A stretch of DNA of 64,000 nucleotides from Lepidodermella squamata (taxonomy: Eukaryota; Gastrotricha), in contig JBLDXI010000029.1 of the NCBI GenBank assembly GCA_047495785.1, positions 682,001 to 746,000 on the forward strand. The letters are read 5' to 3'. Shown here piece after piece: positions 25,168-36,342 of this stretch (within the stretch, counting starts at the first letter, position 1; every line of letters begins with the position of its first letter). The notes under the pieces are model-generated. The model was not told the origin of the DNA, did not search any database, and worked only from the letters and a program-made list of their open reading frames with translations. A program made the position numbers and the translations under genes.

Positions 25168-26313
25168 CTACTGCAAATAGCCATTTTGCTTTGCAATGCC
25201 AATAGCGTAAAAGTTGATGCCGAAAAAGATAATTGATGCCATAATAGCTGCAATCAGATCGCTCAATCTGGCCCTAGATATCGATACAAGGTAACATTTT
25301 TTCACGGGACTTTCGGATGATTGGCGATAAGTCCTTGTTAGCGCCAGCATAATCGAAGAATAAATAGTGCAGGCCCACGAAAATAAAGAGAGAAAATCCG
25401 TGTAGTCGCCTATGAAAAAACGCTGAGGCTTCTGTGGAACTTTACCCAAACTTTCGCCCTCCAAGACGGTAAGCGCCAACAAAATCGTGATACAAAACAT
25501 CGGTCGGTCTGGGACTATTGGCGGAATAGAAAAACTTACAAGTTGGAGGCTCGATATAAACAGAGAAGGTAACATGAGGGCATAGACGTAATATTCCGGC
25601 TTGCGTTTGAAAGTCATCTCAAAAACCACAGCACTTCTGTTTCCGTCGTTATGACACACCTCGGCCTTTTGCTGCCATTTGAGGAACTCCCAGCCCGACC
25701 CATTGCTCTCCATCATAAAATACGACTCAGGTCCACTGCTTATCGAAGGAACCGCGATGGTCGATTCAATCATTTCCTGGAGTACGAATGCGACTTGACA
25801 AGTTTGCGTATCGAATGGGAACCATCTGTAATCCATCGGACAATGAGAGACGAAGATGCCGATCCTTTGCCATGAGAAAAATGCGTGTTGCTCAGAGTAA
25901 GATAGAAGCATGCGGCTTGTAAATCCCTGGCCCATGCTGAAATCTTGGACAGCGTTTCTATGATGCATCTTCGGCTTCCAAGTCCCGAGTTCATCAACGT
26001 AGAACATAAAGCTGCTATCAGGACGGAAATTCGGGCAACTGAGATCCCATCGAAGTTTCAATGATCCGGCAATCGTCAGCGTTTCAGTTTCATCGTCGAT
26101 GTCGTAGAACCTTTGCGGCGTTAGAATTACCTCGATTTCAGTAACATTGCAGTTGGATAATTGGCCCCCGATGCACTTGGGCGAATAAGCGAAATGTCTG
26201 ATGTTCGAGCAATTTGCCATTAATTCTTCATCGATATCCAACGCCAAACATTTTAAGATGCAGTGGGTCGTGATCCAAAGCAGCTTGTTTGTCAAATGAA
26301 GAAAAAGATTCAT
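25168..26313 (-). CDS. Divergent Cys-loop (nicotinic-type) ligand-gated ion channel subunit, intronless
   Basis: Membrane receptor subunit of the pentameric Cys-loop family, 381 residues in one exon. The N-terminus is hydrophobic (signal-like, about 1-24). The signature loop is CPMDYRWFPFDTQTC, Cys to Cys with 13 residues between. Four membrane helices follow: M1 (YVYALMLPSLFISS...), M2 (CITILLALTVLEGE...), M3 (LFSWACTIYSSIMLAL) and a C-terminal M4 (IAAIMASIIFFGINF). The loop-C vicinal Cys pair of nicotinic alpha subunits is missing; one Cys (AEVCHN) remains. M2 aligns with the nicotinic pore helix and keeps the 9' Leu but carries Glu at about 15' and 17'. The M3-M4 loop is only about 35 residues, much shorter than usual. 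The ligand cannot be inferred, and it may need partner subunits. It lies head-to-tail downstream of a GABA-B-like receptor gene. Confidence 0.88.
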   Translation of the reverse strand: MNLFLHLTNKLLWITTHCILKCLALDIDEELMANCSNIRHFAYSPKCIGGQLSNCNVTEIEVILTPQRFYDIDDETETLTIAGSLKLRWDLSCPNFRPDSSFMFYVDELGTWKPKMHHRNAVQDFSMGQGFTSRMLLSYSEQHAFFSWQRIGIFVSHCPMDYRWFPFDTQTCQVAFVLQEMIESTIAVPSISSGPESYFMMESNGSGWEFLKWQQKAEVCHNDGNRSAVVFEMTFKRKPEYYVYALMLPSLFISSLQLVSFSIPPIVPDRPMFCITILLALTVLEGESLGKVPQKPQRFFIGDYTDFLSLFSWACTIYSSIMLALTRTYRQSSESPVKKCYLVSISRARLSDLIAAIMASIIFFGINFYAIGIAKQNGYLQ

Positions 26314-26896
26314 TGCGAAATTCGGGGAGTGAAGGCAACTGCTACGAGGGTTGAGTAACCTTCTGACATATTTAAACCGTTGGATGGTGGGGAATTATTC
26401 CCATTCCAGCGGATTCACACTATTAGACCAGCATTTTCTGTGTGTATTTTGCGTCAATCAAATTTACACTGCGAAGATAAGATTGTTTTGATTGCGCTTA
26501 AAATAACGCTTTCGATTATTCCCAGACAGCTAATATTTTTGTATATTCGGCATATATTTACTTTTGTGGATAAATCAACTGCTTGAGCAATGGGCTCGGA
26601 GCAAATACATATCAGCTTCATCGTAAAGGGCGGTACAATGAGCGAAATTCATTTTTACCTTCTTCCTAATACCCTATTAACATCTGCAAAATATTTAAGG
26701 TAGAAATTAGGTAGAAGCGATTTCTTACGTTTTCACATTTTGAAAAATATAAAAGTCGTTTGCTCTAAATAACATTTTGAAGTACGAAAGGTTCAGTTAG
26801 CAATATTGTAATTGAAGTATTTCTTTTACGGGTACCATAGTGCGCTAGTTCCTTGTTCCTTGGTCCGTACTTCCATCTCGATGACTAACCTTTCGC
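26314..26896. other. Intergenic region between channel and receptor genes
   Basis: This stretch must hold the promoter of the channel gene and the 3' end of the receptor gene, both on the minus strand. I see no convincing gene or repeat. Confidence 0.7.
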
Positions 26897-29357
26897 TTAG
26901 TTTCTCCTGATGATTTTCTTGATCTTAGGTGCGAAAATTATTTGGCAAAGCCCCACTACCACCACAGCAATAACTGAGGTGGCTAAAATTGTCTGGGCGG
27001 GATCTGACCGCTCGCTGAAGAACGCCCATACCGCCACACCAGCAAAAACAATGACGAATGGCAAGGCGTAGGCGATAACCCTCGTCAGAGCATAATCATC
27101 CATCGCTTCAAAAGAGTATTTTCTGAGCGAGAAGGATAGGTAAAGGCTTCTCAGACAAGCCAGGCCGTAAGTAATAAGGATCGCCAAGACAAAACCCAAC
27201 GACTGGCCATCTGATGACATTCGACAAGACCACGAGTTGAATTGGAAAATCAAGCCAAGTTCCTCACCAGATGGCTTTAAAATGCGGGAAATTCTTGCAT
27301 TTTCGAAAGGTGTCACTATAGCCCAAGCTGTGACGATCGATAAATAAATCGCGGACAAAGCCAAGACAATTGCCGCGTATTTGTTTCTCATTGCAGCTGA
27401 AATAGGCGTTGTAATTTTATTGCGAGTGCTTCCCACGCCCCTTTTCGATTGATTACTGGCGAATGCACTGGATGCTGGTCTATCGGGCTCAATGCTGCAA
27501 AAATCAACCATTCGATGGGCAAGCTCGAGCTTCGCGCAAATTGAAAAGTACATTAAACCCACTCCAGGAATAATAAGAAAAGTCGCGCCGGTGCAAAAAG
27601 GTCTCATAAAGCCGGCTAACAGAACGATGAAACCAGTGGCGGTTAAAATATTACCGATAGCTATGAGTTGATTCAGAATTGTCTTCCGCGCAGTTGCGAA
27701 GCCTAATATTCCTGTGATTACGAGTAGCGTCAGAATAGCAATAAGAATCCAGCGAAATATCGATTGATTTCCGTATAACAGCTCCACCTCTACGTCTATG
27801 ATTTTAGGAGCATCCAAAGGAGGTAATCCAGTAGCCGTCCGCCATTTATATGGGTTCAATGTTAGAAACGATCTGGTTTTAGTGTTGAAACTAGCCACTG
27901 CAACTATCTCCAGCCTCGAGGTGGGATCTCTTGCTTCTTTTACGGATTGGTATTGGTAAAAACCGGTAACGCCAGATCTATTGTTCAATCCATCTTGTTT
28001 TGTGGTGCAGAACCCGTCAAAAGCTAAGCTATCTGCTATTCGGCGCATCATCTTATAGATGAATGATCCATTGTGCTGAAATTTTGCTCCGTTCATTGCC
28101 CAATTCAGCAGGGTATCATTTCGAGTCATCAATTCCTCTTCGACTTCATTCAGAATCAAAATAGTTGCCAAAGTTTGGTCGTGCCCTGCAGCTCGGAAGT
28201 AAAACCAGCTACCACTTAGCTCGGGCGATTCGATACGAGCTTTCAATTCGTTATCGAAAGCCGATCCCATCATACCAGTGAAAGTCTTTGTGTTCTTAAA
28301 TGTGTTGATCGGAAAAGCAAAGCTGAAAATTATGAAGGATTGTAAAACATCGTAAATCATCTCATCTGTACAGGTCGCATCACGGAATGGTGTGTTTGGT
28401 AGGAACATGCCGAAGTTTATGACTAGGTAAACATAGCTGGGGCCATAACGCCGGTACCGATGCATCCAACATGCTAAATACGGCCCGAAAGTAGTGTCGA
28501 CTATGACGATTCTTGCTTCAAGGCTTGCCAGTTCCTTTACTGCGTTCTCAAATCCCTCACTACTCGGCATTACTCCAGTAAGAGTAAAGAATTTCACAAC
28601 GCCGCCCATGGTGATGTTTCGATACTCGAGATTTTTTTGAAGAATCAACTCGAACTTGGAAAATACTCGCCTTACTCTCAGAATTATCTTAAAAATGTTT
28701 GACTTACAGGATTGTAAAACCAAAATGATTCGCTGAGTAGGTACACTGTTTTCCAGCCGTTGCTCTCGAGAAAAGCTGGGATTGATTCATGCAAGATTTC
28801 GAAAGAGGGTTCGACGGAATAAAATGCTTCGTAGGTCTTGCGATCTGTGAAAAGAGATAGAATTGGCGTACCCCAAGTGACACCCAAAACATTGTAATGC
28901 TTCAGCATTGGAGCGACGTAACCCGCTATGCCGCAAATTGGACCGCCGATGATTGGCATCAAGGCGTCTGAACTTTTCGCCGCCTCGTTTTCAAGAAACT
29001 TAGAAGCCAAAGTCACACCTTCATTGTCGCACTAAGAAGAAACATCATTTAAAGGGTTTAAATTGTCAACACTATGCTTACAAGATCGTCAGCAAAATCA
29101 AGAGCAATATTGAACTTGTTTATCGTAAGATTTTGGTGGTGCTTGATTGAATCCAATGCCAGTCTCATTGATTCCGTACCCAATGGTCCTAGTGGCAGTA
29201 TGAAGCCGCCGTATGGAAAGAAAGCTTTGATTGCGATGGTTGGTTTCGATGGCTCTGATCTCGAAGCGACGATTTTTGAAGGAGCTGGAGATTCCCCATT
29301 CAGTTTCGCTTCGCTTGATAGTAGCAGGGCGTTCAAAATACCAAAAAATGCAATCAT
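26897..29357 (-). CDS. GABA-B-like class C GPCR (Venus-flytrap plus 7TM)
   Basis: A G-protein-coupled receptor of the plasma membrane with a signal peptide (MIAFFGILNALLLSSEA), a periplasmic-binding-like ligand domain (about residues 25-440) and seven helices at the C-terminal end (IFRWILIAILTLLVITGILG to IAVVVVGLCQIIF). The family activates G proteins; the ligand is unknown here. Exons on the minus strand: 29357-29082, 29031-28721 and 28670-26897, 786 residues. Both introns are then exactly 50 nt. The second junction is uncertain: a perfect donor GTAAGT at 28707 would shift the frame, while the weaker donor GTTTTA at 28720 keeps it. The cytoplasmic tail is only about 10 residues, so the coiled-coil tail of classical GABA-B subunits is absent. 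An AG directly before the start codon could mark an upstream noncoding exon. Confidence 0.85.
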
Positions 29358-30050
29358 CTGAAATTTGTAAAACAGCTGAAGCTCAGTTATTATCTGAATT
29401 TAATTATGAATCGGGGAACTGCGACTAACCCCTTCTACAAGGTTAAACTTGAAATAGGATATTGCGTAGTTGGGAAGATGACGATAAGAGGATTTGCGCA
29501 GATGAAGGCTTTCCAGTACACTAGCCACATGCATTAAAATACATTCAGTCATTATGCTACCAAAGGACGTAGAATTTTCCCGCGCGCGCTTTTGAACTGA
29601 TCGATTTTTCGCATGCAAAAATACAAATAAAATAGCTTCCTTTTGGTAACATATGGGCGAGCAGTATGTAATATTTTACATTATACAGTCAAAGTTGTCC
29701 TATTTTGGCTACACAACATTCATCGTAGTTATTACTCCCCATTTTTCTTCGCTTTTCTTTGGGATTCCCTTATTCCGTCCATCGGCAGGCTAGTTTTCAA
29801 TTTTCAGCATATTTGAAATAAAATTCGCCTTCACTCTAATTTCAGTCAGTCCTTCCTGCTCAATGGTTTTTGACCTGGTCTGAATCCAGATCTAAGGCGT
29901 TAACCTTAATTAATTTCACGAGAAATTTGATGCTGTAAAGGAGGGGAGGGCAAGGAGAAAAACAAAAAAGAAGCATTAGCCGTAATTTCATTAGCTAGTT
30001 TGGCTTGGAACGAGTTTGACGATAGAGAAATAAGTTTCTAGTAAACAGAA
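29358..30050. other. Intergenic region
   Basis: Between the GABA-B-like receptor start and the Kelch gene stop. A 72-codon minus-strand frame at 29400-29618 has no recognisable content. Nothing else is seen. Confidence 0.7.
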
Positions 30051-32031
30051 TCACTCAACCCCCGAATCTGACTCAGACTCGGTCGTCGACTCCTCCATTA
30101 TATCGACGGAATTTTCTGTCTTCGGAGAACGAAGATAGGCAGAGATGTTAGGAAGATCGCTGATGATGACAGCGGAGGAGGCTGAGCGAGTACACACCAA
30201 ACTAGCAACACGGCACCACGTGTCCTTCGAAATATCATAAGCTTCAACGTGCGAGATGGTGCGTCCATCAGAGTAGCCGCCGATAGCCAACAGCCTATCC
30301 TCCAAAACACCGACCGAAAAGTTGCTTCGAGCTGCTATCATCGAGCCAACCTGAGTCCATGCATTTTGAACGGGATCGTATCGTTCGACTGTATTTACTC
30401 GCTCTCGGCCGTTGAAACCACCTAAGGCGTAAAGACTGCTTTTATAAGCAATTACAGCCAATCCAGAACGACGAGAGTTCATAGGTGCTACTGCAGACCA
30501 TGAGTTTGAAGTTGGTTCGTAGCATTCTACAGAATTTAGACAAGTCTGTCCAGTGAAACCTCCGCAAACATAAATTCGACCATTCAAAGCAGCACTTGCT
30601 GCGTCGCTTCGTTGCGAGCTGAATAAATACAATGTTTCCACATTATGAAAGCTGAAAGATGAGCTTACTTCATTGGAGCTATCAAAGACCATTGGTTTGT
30701 GTTAGGGTTGTATGCTTCAGCTGTATTCTGCCGCACGGAGCCGTCAAAACCTCCAAACGTGTAAATCCGGCCATAAAGTACGGATGCTGTTACGTAGCAC
30801 CGTCTCATGTTCATCGGGGCGACTTCAGACCATTCTCCCGTTACAAGGTCTAGTTTCCGAACTGAGTTAAAGTAGTCAAAACCATTGTAGCCCCCGATCA
30901 TGTAAACGGATTTTCCATCGAAAGAAACACAGCTGTGATATGCGCGTGCCCCGATATCCAGCTTGGTTTCTATTTTGCGCCACGTGTTAGTTCTAGCGTT
31001 ATAGACCTCGATCTAAGGAGATTTAATAAAAAAACCCGGCTGGTTTTCAAAATAAGTCTTACGCTGTCATTGGGTTGACGACTCGTCCAACCACCTAGTA
31101 CTACAACCATTTCATGAGGCGTCCTCATAGTCGAGTAATATCGATCGCAGAATTCGAAGTCCTCAAAATCATCAATCAGCTGGTTGGCATAGCGGACCCT
31201 GTACAGGTTCAAAACAGCAGGATTGCTGCGAATAAACCGATTCTTCTCAATTGACTCTCGGAGAACTTCAAACGGCAAAAGGTCTATCCTAACAGTCGAG
31301 AGGACGTTCAGGGCAAGTTTTTCGTTGGCCTGTCTCGCCCGGTCGTGAGCCATCCATCTGCAAACAGCGGTTAGAACTTGCTCTTCACATTTGCAGTTCA
31401 ACTCGTTATCACGGCAGATTTCAATCAACTCATCGCCAGAAATCTGGAGCCATTCTGCCGAGACAACCGCGACTTCGGTGAAGTTTTTAAGGATATACCG
31501 GTAAGAACAAGCGGCCAAGTCGAAGCAAGCGTAAGATTTGGCATAACGCCAGATTCCGATACAGTTTTCAGCTTCAAGTTGGCTAGCTAAGAAGTCGCAG
31601 CATCGAGCTTTCAAACTGTCTAACATCAAACGGTCAGCAATTGCGAGGAGTTTTTCGACATTCTTCTCAGTTATCATCGCCGTTCGGGTGTAACAGAACG
31701 CCAGCAATGTCTTCATTACTTCTAGAGCTATTCCAGGTAATGAATGTAAATCCTGCGTCGCATGAGTGAACAGAGCGCGGAAAAATGGGCTTGAAACGGC
31801 TAAAACGGTTCGATGGACGCGGAATTTCTCGCCGGTTTCAAGCTGCAGAGTTGCATCGCACAGTGTCCCACTTTCTCGCATCTCAGCTAAGACGAGAAGA
31901 GGGTCAGAGTTTTCCTTGTCGTGCGCAACACTGCCGGATGGGTAGATGGACTCATTACAGCTCAGGGTTTTCGACCGAAACATTTGCAAAGTTTGTTTAT
32001 CAAGTTTTGGAAACGACTTCAAATGTCCCAT
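30051..32031 (-). CDS. KLHL10: KLHL10-type BTB-BACK-Kelch protein (CUL3 adaptor)
   Basis: Predicted substrate adaptor of a CUL3 ubiquitin ligase, 626 residues. Exons on the minus strand: 32031-31063, 31012-30669 and 30618-30051; both introns are exactly 50 nt. Order: a short N-terminal extension; BTB (LCDATLQLETGEKFRVHRTV...FFRALFT, about 57-155); BACK (NCIGIWRYAKSYACFDLA..., about 165-265); six Kelch repeats marked by VVVLGGW, VYMIGGYNG, IYTFGGFDG, IYVCGGFTG, LYALGGFNG and LLAIGGYSDG; and an acidic Ser/Glu-rich tail. Blocks such as CYTRTAMITEKNVEKLLAIAD and YNGFDYFNSVRKLD fit KLHL10 rather than KEAP1 or other Kelch proteins. KLHL10 orthologues act in spermatid differentiation in flies and mammals; a similar role here is inferred. 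Its start is 149 bases after the stop of the LRR gene on the same strand. Confidence 0.92.
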
Positions 32032-32179
32032 TATCGATTCTGCTAGAAAATTTATTAAGGAGGATTTTTCATTTCCCCTGAGAAAAATCTTAATCTTCCT
32101 TCTTCACCGAGGTTTTATTGATTGCTATACCTATAATTGTAAATGCCATTCAAAATAAGGGGCATAGAGAATATAGACA

Positions 32180-33937
32180 TCAAAGCTGAGTTTCATTACT
32201 AGGCCTTCTAATCCTAGGTGGTAAATCAGGTGGAAAAACTGCAGGCGGGGGCAGCATGATACCAGTTCTCGTCACACCTGACTCAACACGAACTGCTTGA
32301 TCAGGTATCTCCGCATAGTCCGGCTCTTCGCCCTCCGGAATTCGTGTCGAAGGTAGCCAGTCGTACCAGTGATCGTCTAATCCGGCTGAATCATCCGTTG
32401 TTGCTACAATTACCCGGCTGCCTCTTCGCCTCCATATGAGAAAGATAACCAAGAATATTGCGATAAGAATCAGGATGAAAAACACGCCAGAACAAACTGA
32501 AATGATGATAATTGTTTGCTCATCCAGCTGATAGGAACTTTCGATTTGTTCACTTGCAGCAATTGAACAGCCAAGACTAAGAGCATCGAATTCGATAAGA
32601 CCTCTCAAATCCTTGCCACTGAACGGCGGTGGGCTTGCGCATTGGCCGTAAACCTTTTTCTTAGCCTCTGAATTGCGGGCCATGAACAAAATTGTCGAAC
32701 AGTTGCAGAGCAAAGGGTTCCCGGTCAAGTCAAGCTTGTCGATTTGACCCCAGTTATTGCTCGTACTCTCATCCACAACACCTTCAATTTTGTTATTTTG
32801 CAAAAGGATTGTAAAATTACGGGTTCCTGAGGTCCCAGCTACGTTCAAACCCCCTGGCTCAAGTTTAGAAATCAAATTTCCACTAACATCGATGATTACG
32901 GTAGATGAGCCGAATTGAGTAAGACTAGCAACTCCAAGACTGGTTAAATAGTTATTCCGAATCGAAAGATATTCGATGCTGGGTAGAATGGTCGGGAATG
33001 TGCTGATGAAGTTCTGATCGAGATTTAGCCATCGAACTTTCGATAAACCATCAACTGGTAGATTTTGAAGCCCACAATTGGCCAAGTTCAGTTTCTCAAG
33101 GCTTGGGAGCTGACTCGCCACATTAGGTTTAGAGCTCTCAAATCGCAATTTTGGATTGTTTGACAGGTCAAGAGATCTCAGCATTGAATGACTGTTGATG
33201 AAAGCGATATTGGTCAGTTGATTAGAGCCTAAATTGATCGACTCGATTTGTTTAGGGAAAACTTGATCAGATAGAGTAACGATCTTCAAAGCGCAACCGT
33301 GCATGTCGATACGTTTGAGTGAAATCAATTGATTGAAGACGCCATTTGGAATCGACGTAAACGTGAAATCTTCTATTAAGCTGAAAGACTCGAGATTTGT
33401 CAAAAGATTCAACGCATTTTGCTCGATTGTAAAGATTCGCGATCCTTTGAAAGTCAAACCAGCCAGTCGGCCCAACTTTCGGAAAGGGGTACTAGTTACA
33501 ACGTTCAGTCTGAATCCTTCGACCGTAAATTCCGCCAACTCCTGAAGATCTTGTAGGAAATCGACGTTAGATGGAATCATGTCGGCTAGTATCAAAGTTG
33601 AGCCAATGAATAGCTTTTTGAGAGTCTGCTCGAGCCCTCCAAAGGCGTAACGGCTGATCGCTCCATTGCGCAACGGATTCTGCCTTAGATCGATGACTTC
33701 GAGCGCCAGAGGAGCAAAGGCATCGTTGGGTAGAAAGTCGATTGAATTACCCGATAAATCAATATATGAGTATTTGGTTGTTCCAATGTTAGCAAAGCTT
33801 GGGACGTTCGTTAAACCTCGCTTGCTACAATCAATCAGCTGTAAGCTAGGTTTACATTCACATTGAGGTAGAGGGCAGCTCTGAGAATTAGCTGAGTAAA
33901 TGTAAATGATGAAAAGGAACACTGAGAGTTTGTTCAT
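32180..33937 (-). CDS. Single-pass LRR membrane receptor, intronless
   Basis: A 585-residue type I membrane protein in one exon. Signal peptide MNKLSVFLFIIYIYSANSQS; Cys-rich LRR N-cap (CPLPQCECKPSLQLIDC); about 12 irregular leucine-rich repeats (for example LRSLDLSNNPKL, LEKLNLANCGLQNLP, VRWLNLDQNFISTFP); a Cys-rich C-cap (NPLLCNCSTILF...GQC...GC); one transmembrane helix (IIIISVCSGVFFILILIAIF) followed by RRRG; and a cytoplasmic tail of about 85 residues. The tail has a possible phosphotyrosine site (PDYAEIP) and proline runs (PPPAVFPPDLPPR) that could bind SH3 or WW domains. Cell adhesion or signalling is likely; no specific orthologue is recognised. The minus-strand poly(A) signal (TTTATT at 32115-32120) lies just before the KLHL10 start. 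Confidence 0.9.
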   Translation of the reverse strand: MNKLSVFLFIIYIYSANSQSCPLPQCECKPSLQLIDCSKRGLTNVPSFANIGTTKYSYIDLSGNSIDFLPNDAFAPLALEVIDLRQNPLRNGAISRYAFGGLEQTLKKLFIGSTLILADMIPSNVDFLQDLQELAEFTVEGFRLNVVTSTPFRKLGRLAGLTFKGSRIFTIEQNALNLLTNLESFSLIEDFTFTSIPNGVFNQLISLKRIDMHGCALKIVTLSDQVFPKQIESINLGSNQLTNIAFINSHSMLRSLDLSNNPKLRFESSKPNVASQLPSLEKLNLANCGLQNLPVDGLSKVRWLNLDQNFISTFPTILPSIEYLSIRNNYLTSLGVASLTQFGSSTVIIDVSGNLISKLEPGGLNVAGTSGTRNFTILLQNNKIEGVVDESTSNNWGQIDKLDLTGNPLLCNCSTILFMARNSEAKKKVYGQCASPPPFSGKDLRGLIEFDALSLGCSIAASEQIESSYQLDEQTIIIISVCSGVFFILILIAIFLVIFLIWRRRGSRVIVATTDDSAGLDDHWYDWLPSTRIPEGEEPDYAEIPDQAVRVESGVTRTGIMLPPPAVFPPDLPPRIRRPSNETQL

Positions 33938-34236
33938 TTTTTGTGCGTTTGTTTCAGCTTTTTCCCTAGTATTTCAAGTCCTGGATAAGAGTTGGCGTGT
34001 GCGTCTAGCCAGGTGCGGATGTGTTATCGCGAATTTTTCTTATGAATGGCTTATCTTGTCACGGTCCTTGCGTATTACTCATGATACTCGGCAAGACGGA
34101 AAGCAGTTGTAGGTATTTAATAGCCAAAAACTAAGGGGGATTGAGAAATTAGTGCCTCTACTGGCGCCTTCACAAAAATGCGGCGCGTCTAAATAATTGG
34201 CGTATTCTCACCACATTCAGCATTCAGATGTATCAA

Positions 34237-35079
34237 AACATCGAAACTTTTTCCTTATTTTATTAACCAAATAATAAGGAAGAATAGTAGATTTACTCGA
34301 TCAACTAGACATTCACACATGTTTAGAAATACGTAATCTATGCCACAAAGGGGGACAGCACGAAGTTAATATGAAATATCATGCATTCAGATTTACGCAG
34401 ACCAAGTTAACCAACTTTGAAAGCCAAGTCAGCTTTCAGGTCGCGAAAATGAGGATGCTTGACGGGGAAACGGAGATTGCAATGTCTGCAAGACTCAAAT
34501 CCGATTTGATACACTAGATTGCATCGCTTTTCTGTCAGAGATTCTTCAGTTTTATCTTTGTGATTCAACGTAAACCGAAATTATGTAAGCCTGAAATAAC
34601 GCACAAGCACACACAACTTTGATCGACGAATCGTATAATATCGCCTCTTTTCTGAATCGCGGCACGCCTGGGTAACCCTGTTTTTCATCGACAGTCTTCC
34701 ATATGCTCACCTAGGAGCAAGCGATGAGCTGGTATACCGTGCAGGAAGCTGCCAGCCAGTGCATAGCTGAAACGTAGTCGATTAGCAGAATACGATGAAA
34801 AACAGGGTTACCCAGGCGTGCCGCGATTCATAAAAGAGGCGATATTATACGATTCTTCGATCAAAGTTGTGTGCGTGCTTGTGCGTTATTTCAGGCGTCA
34901 CTGTTCACGCTTACATAACTTCTGCTTGAATGCATGATATTTCATATTAACTTCGTGCTGTCCCCCTTTGTGGCATAGATTACGTATTTCTAAACATGTG
35001 TGAATGTCTAGTTGATCGAGTAAATCTACTATTCATCCTAATTATTTGGTTAATAAAATAAGGAAAAAGTTTCGATGTT
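34237..35079. mobile_element. 843-bp fold-back (long inverted repeat) element
   Basis: The outer arms 34237-34398 and 34918-35079 are near-perfect inverted copies (left begins AACATCGAAACTTTTTCCTT; the right ends with its complement). Inner arms 34572-34701 and about 34792-34916 also pair (GCACGCCTGGGTAACCCTG and complement). A spacer of about 90 bases separates them. The left arm has about 175 extra bases (34399-34572) not matched on the right. There is no coding capacity. It looks like a non-autonomous fold-back transposon or a palindromic duplication; no target duplication was identified. Confidence 0.85.
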
Positions 35080-35599
35080 CCGACTCGTAAATCTCGGGCG
35101 GCTCCGTACAGATATAAACTTTTTACTCATGTCATACCATACAAATATTGCATGATCATGGGTACTAACACTATATTTTTTGAGCGAATGCTATATTTTT
35201 ATCTCACGTATTAAGTTTTATTCAGCCCTATAACATTTAGGAGCATGTTTCACGATGCTTTCGACTTTCGCAACCTCCCGCTGACGGAGCTAAGTGTTTC
35301 GAGCCGCTAAAACGTACTACTAATAAGTCAAACTGAATCAGAGGATGAACTTTCGAATGAATACTTTTCAGGCGAGCCAAAAGCAATCGACGTCAAAGTC
35401 CCACCTGCCAAAACAAATCTTCAGCGTTACCTGTCGATGAAACCTTCATTTTACTTGTTGCGGCCATTGCACTTCTTCAATCATTCTGAAAATGTTCTAA
35501 AATCACCTGACATGAAGACATGAACAGAAATTAACGATTGAAAACCGTGCACTAGTATGAAACCGATGATTACTATTCCTCATACATACCCTAAGCCCT

Positions 35600-35715
35600 A
35601 AGCAATGAAAACCTTGCGCACGCCTCGTGTGGTGCTCGAAACTCCCATTTGTATTATAATTTGAGAAAAAAAAGACAAATCGATCGTTTGAGGCTTCAGA
35701 TTTTACTAATTATAG
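35600..35715 (+). repeat. Dispersed repeat R4, copy 1
   Basis: The segment with GCACGCCTCGTGTGGTGCT, then TTGTATTATAATTTGAG, matches about 40585-40715 (GCACGCCTCGGGTGGTGCT, TTGTAATATAATCTGAG) in the same orientation at roughly three quarters identity by eye. The two copies flank the second GABA-B-like receptor gene. Confidence 0.6.
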
Positions 35716-36342
35716 ATAAATTCTACCACGGTCTCCAACAAAGGACAAAGGATGTTAGCTGCAAATATATGTCGTACCGTCCCTCCCAAAAGGCAATTGG
35801 GATAACTCATGAGGCAATATGCCCAAGTTGGAGATATCAGATATCGCTAAGGACAATAATTGACAGTATCTAGAAACTCCGAATATTTTCTCCTTTCTTT
35901 CTTGTATCCTTAAAAGGCTGCTAACTGATTAAATTCCTAACTCAGTGGGTTGATAGAGATATAATAAAGCTTTCCCGATGTTCAAGCGCCAAAAACTTAC
36001 TAATAGATCATAGTTGGCAGCTGAAACTTTTGCTGAACCTTCCAGGTTCAAGATAACGATCTTAGTTCCGACTGATTTATTTCGTCATCTGAAGCAATTG
36101 ATCAGTCTAAAAAAATCCAACCCCCTAGTTCCCATAAATCGGATTTCATGGAGGTTGAAAGAGTCTCTAGGATAAACTTCTGTGGAAAAAAGGAATCCGA
36201 AATGTCAAACTAGGTGAACCACATACTAGAACTGGGTAACCAGAAATGAAACTGCTAGAGTTGACATCCTTTAAGAACAATTAAATTTGAGTATTATTCG
36301 AAATTTCCAGCCATTAATGCCGAAAAAAAATAATAAGTAGAG

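Noticed and set aside
28684-28707. A 20-nt intron joining the two GABA-B-like exons in frame
   Set aside because: Twenty nucleotides is too short for spliceosomal removal; the 50-nt alternative is preferred.
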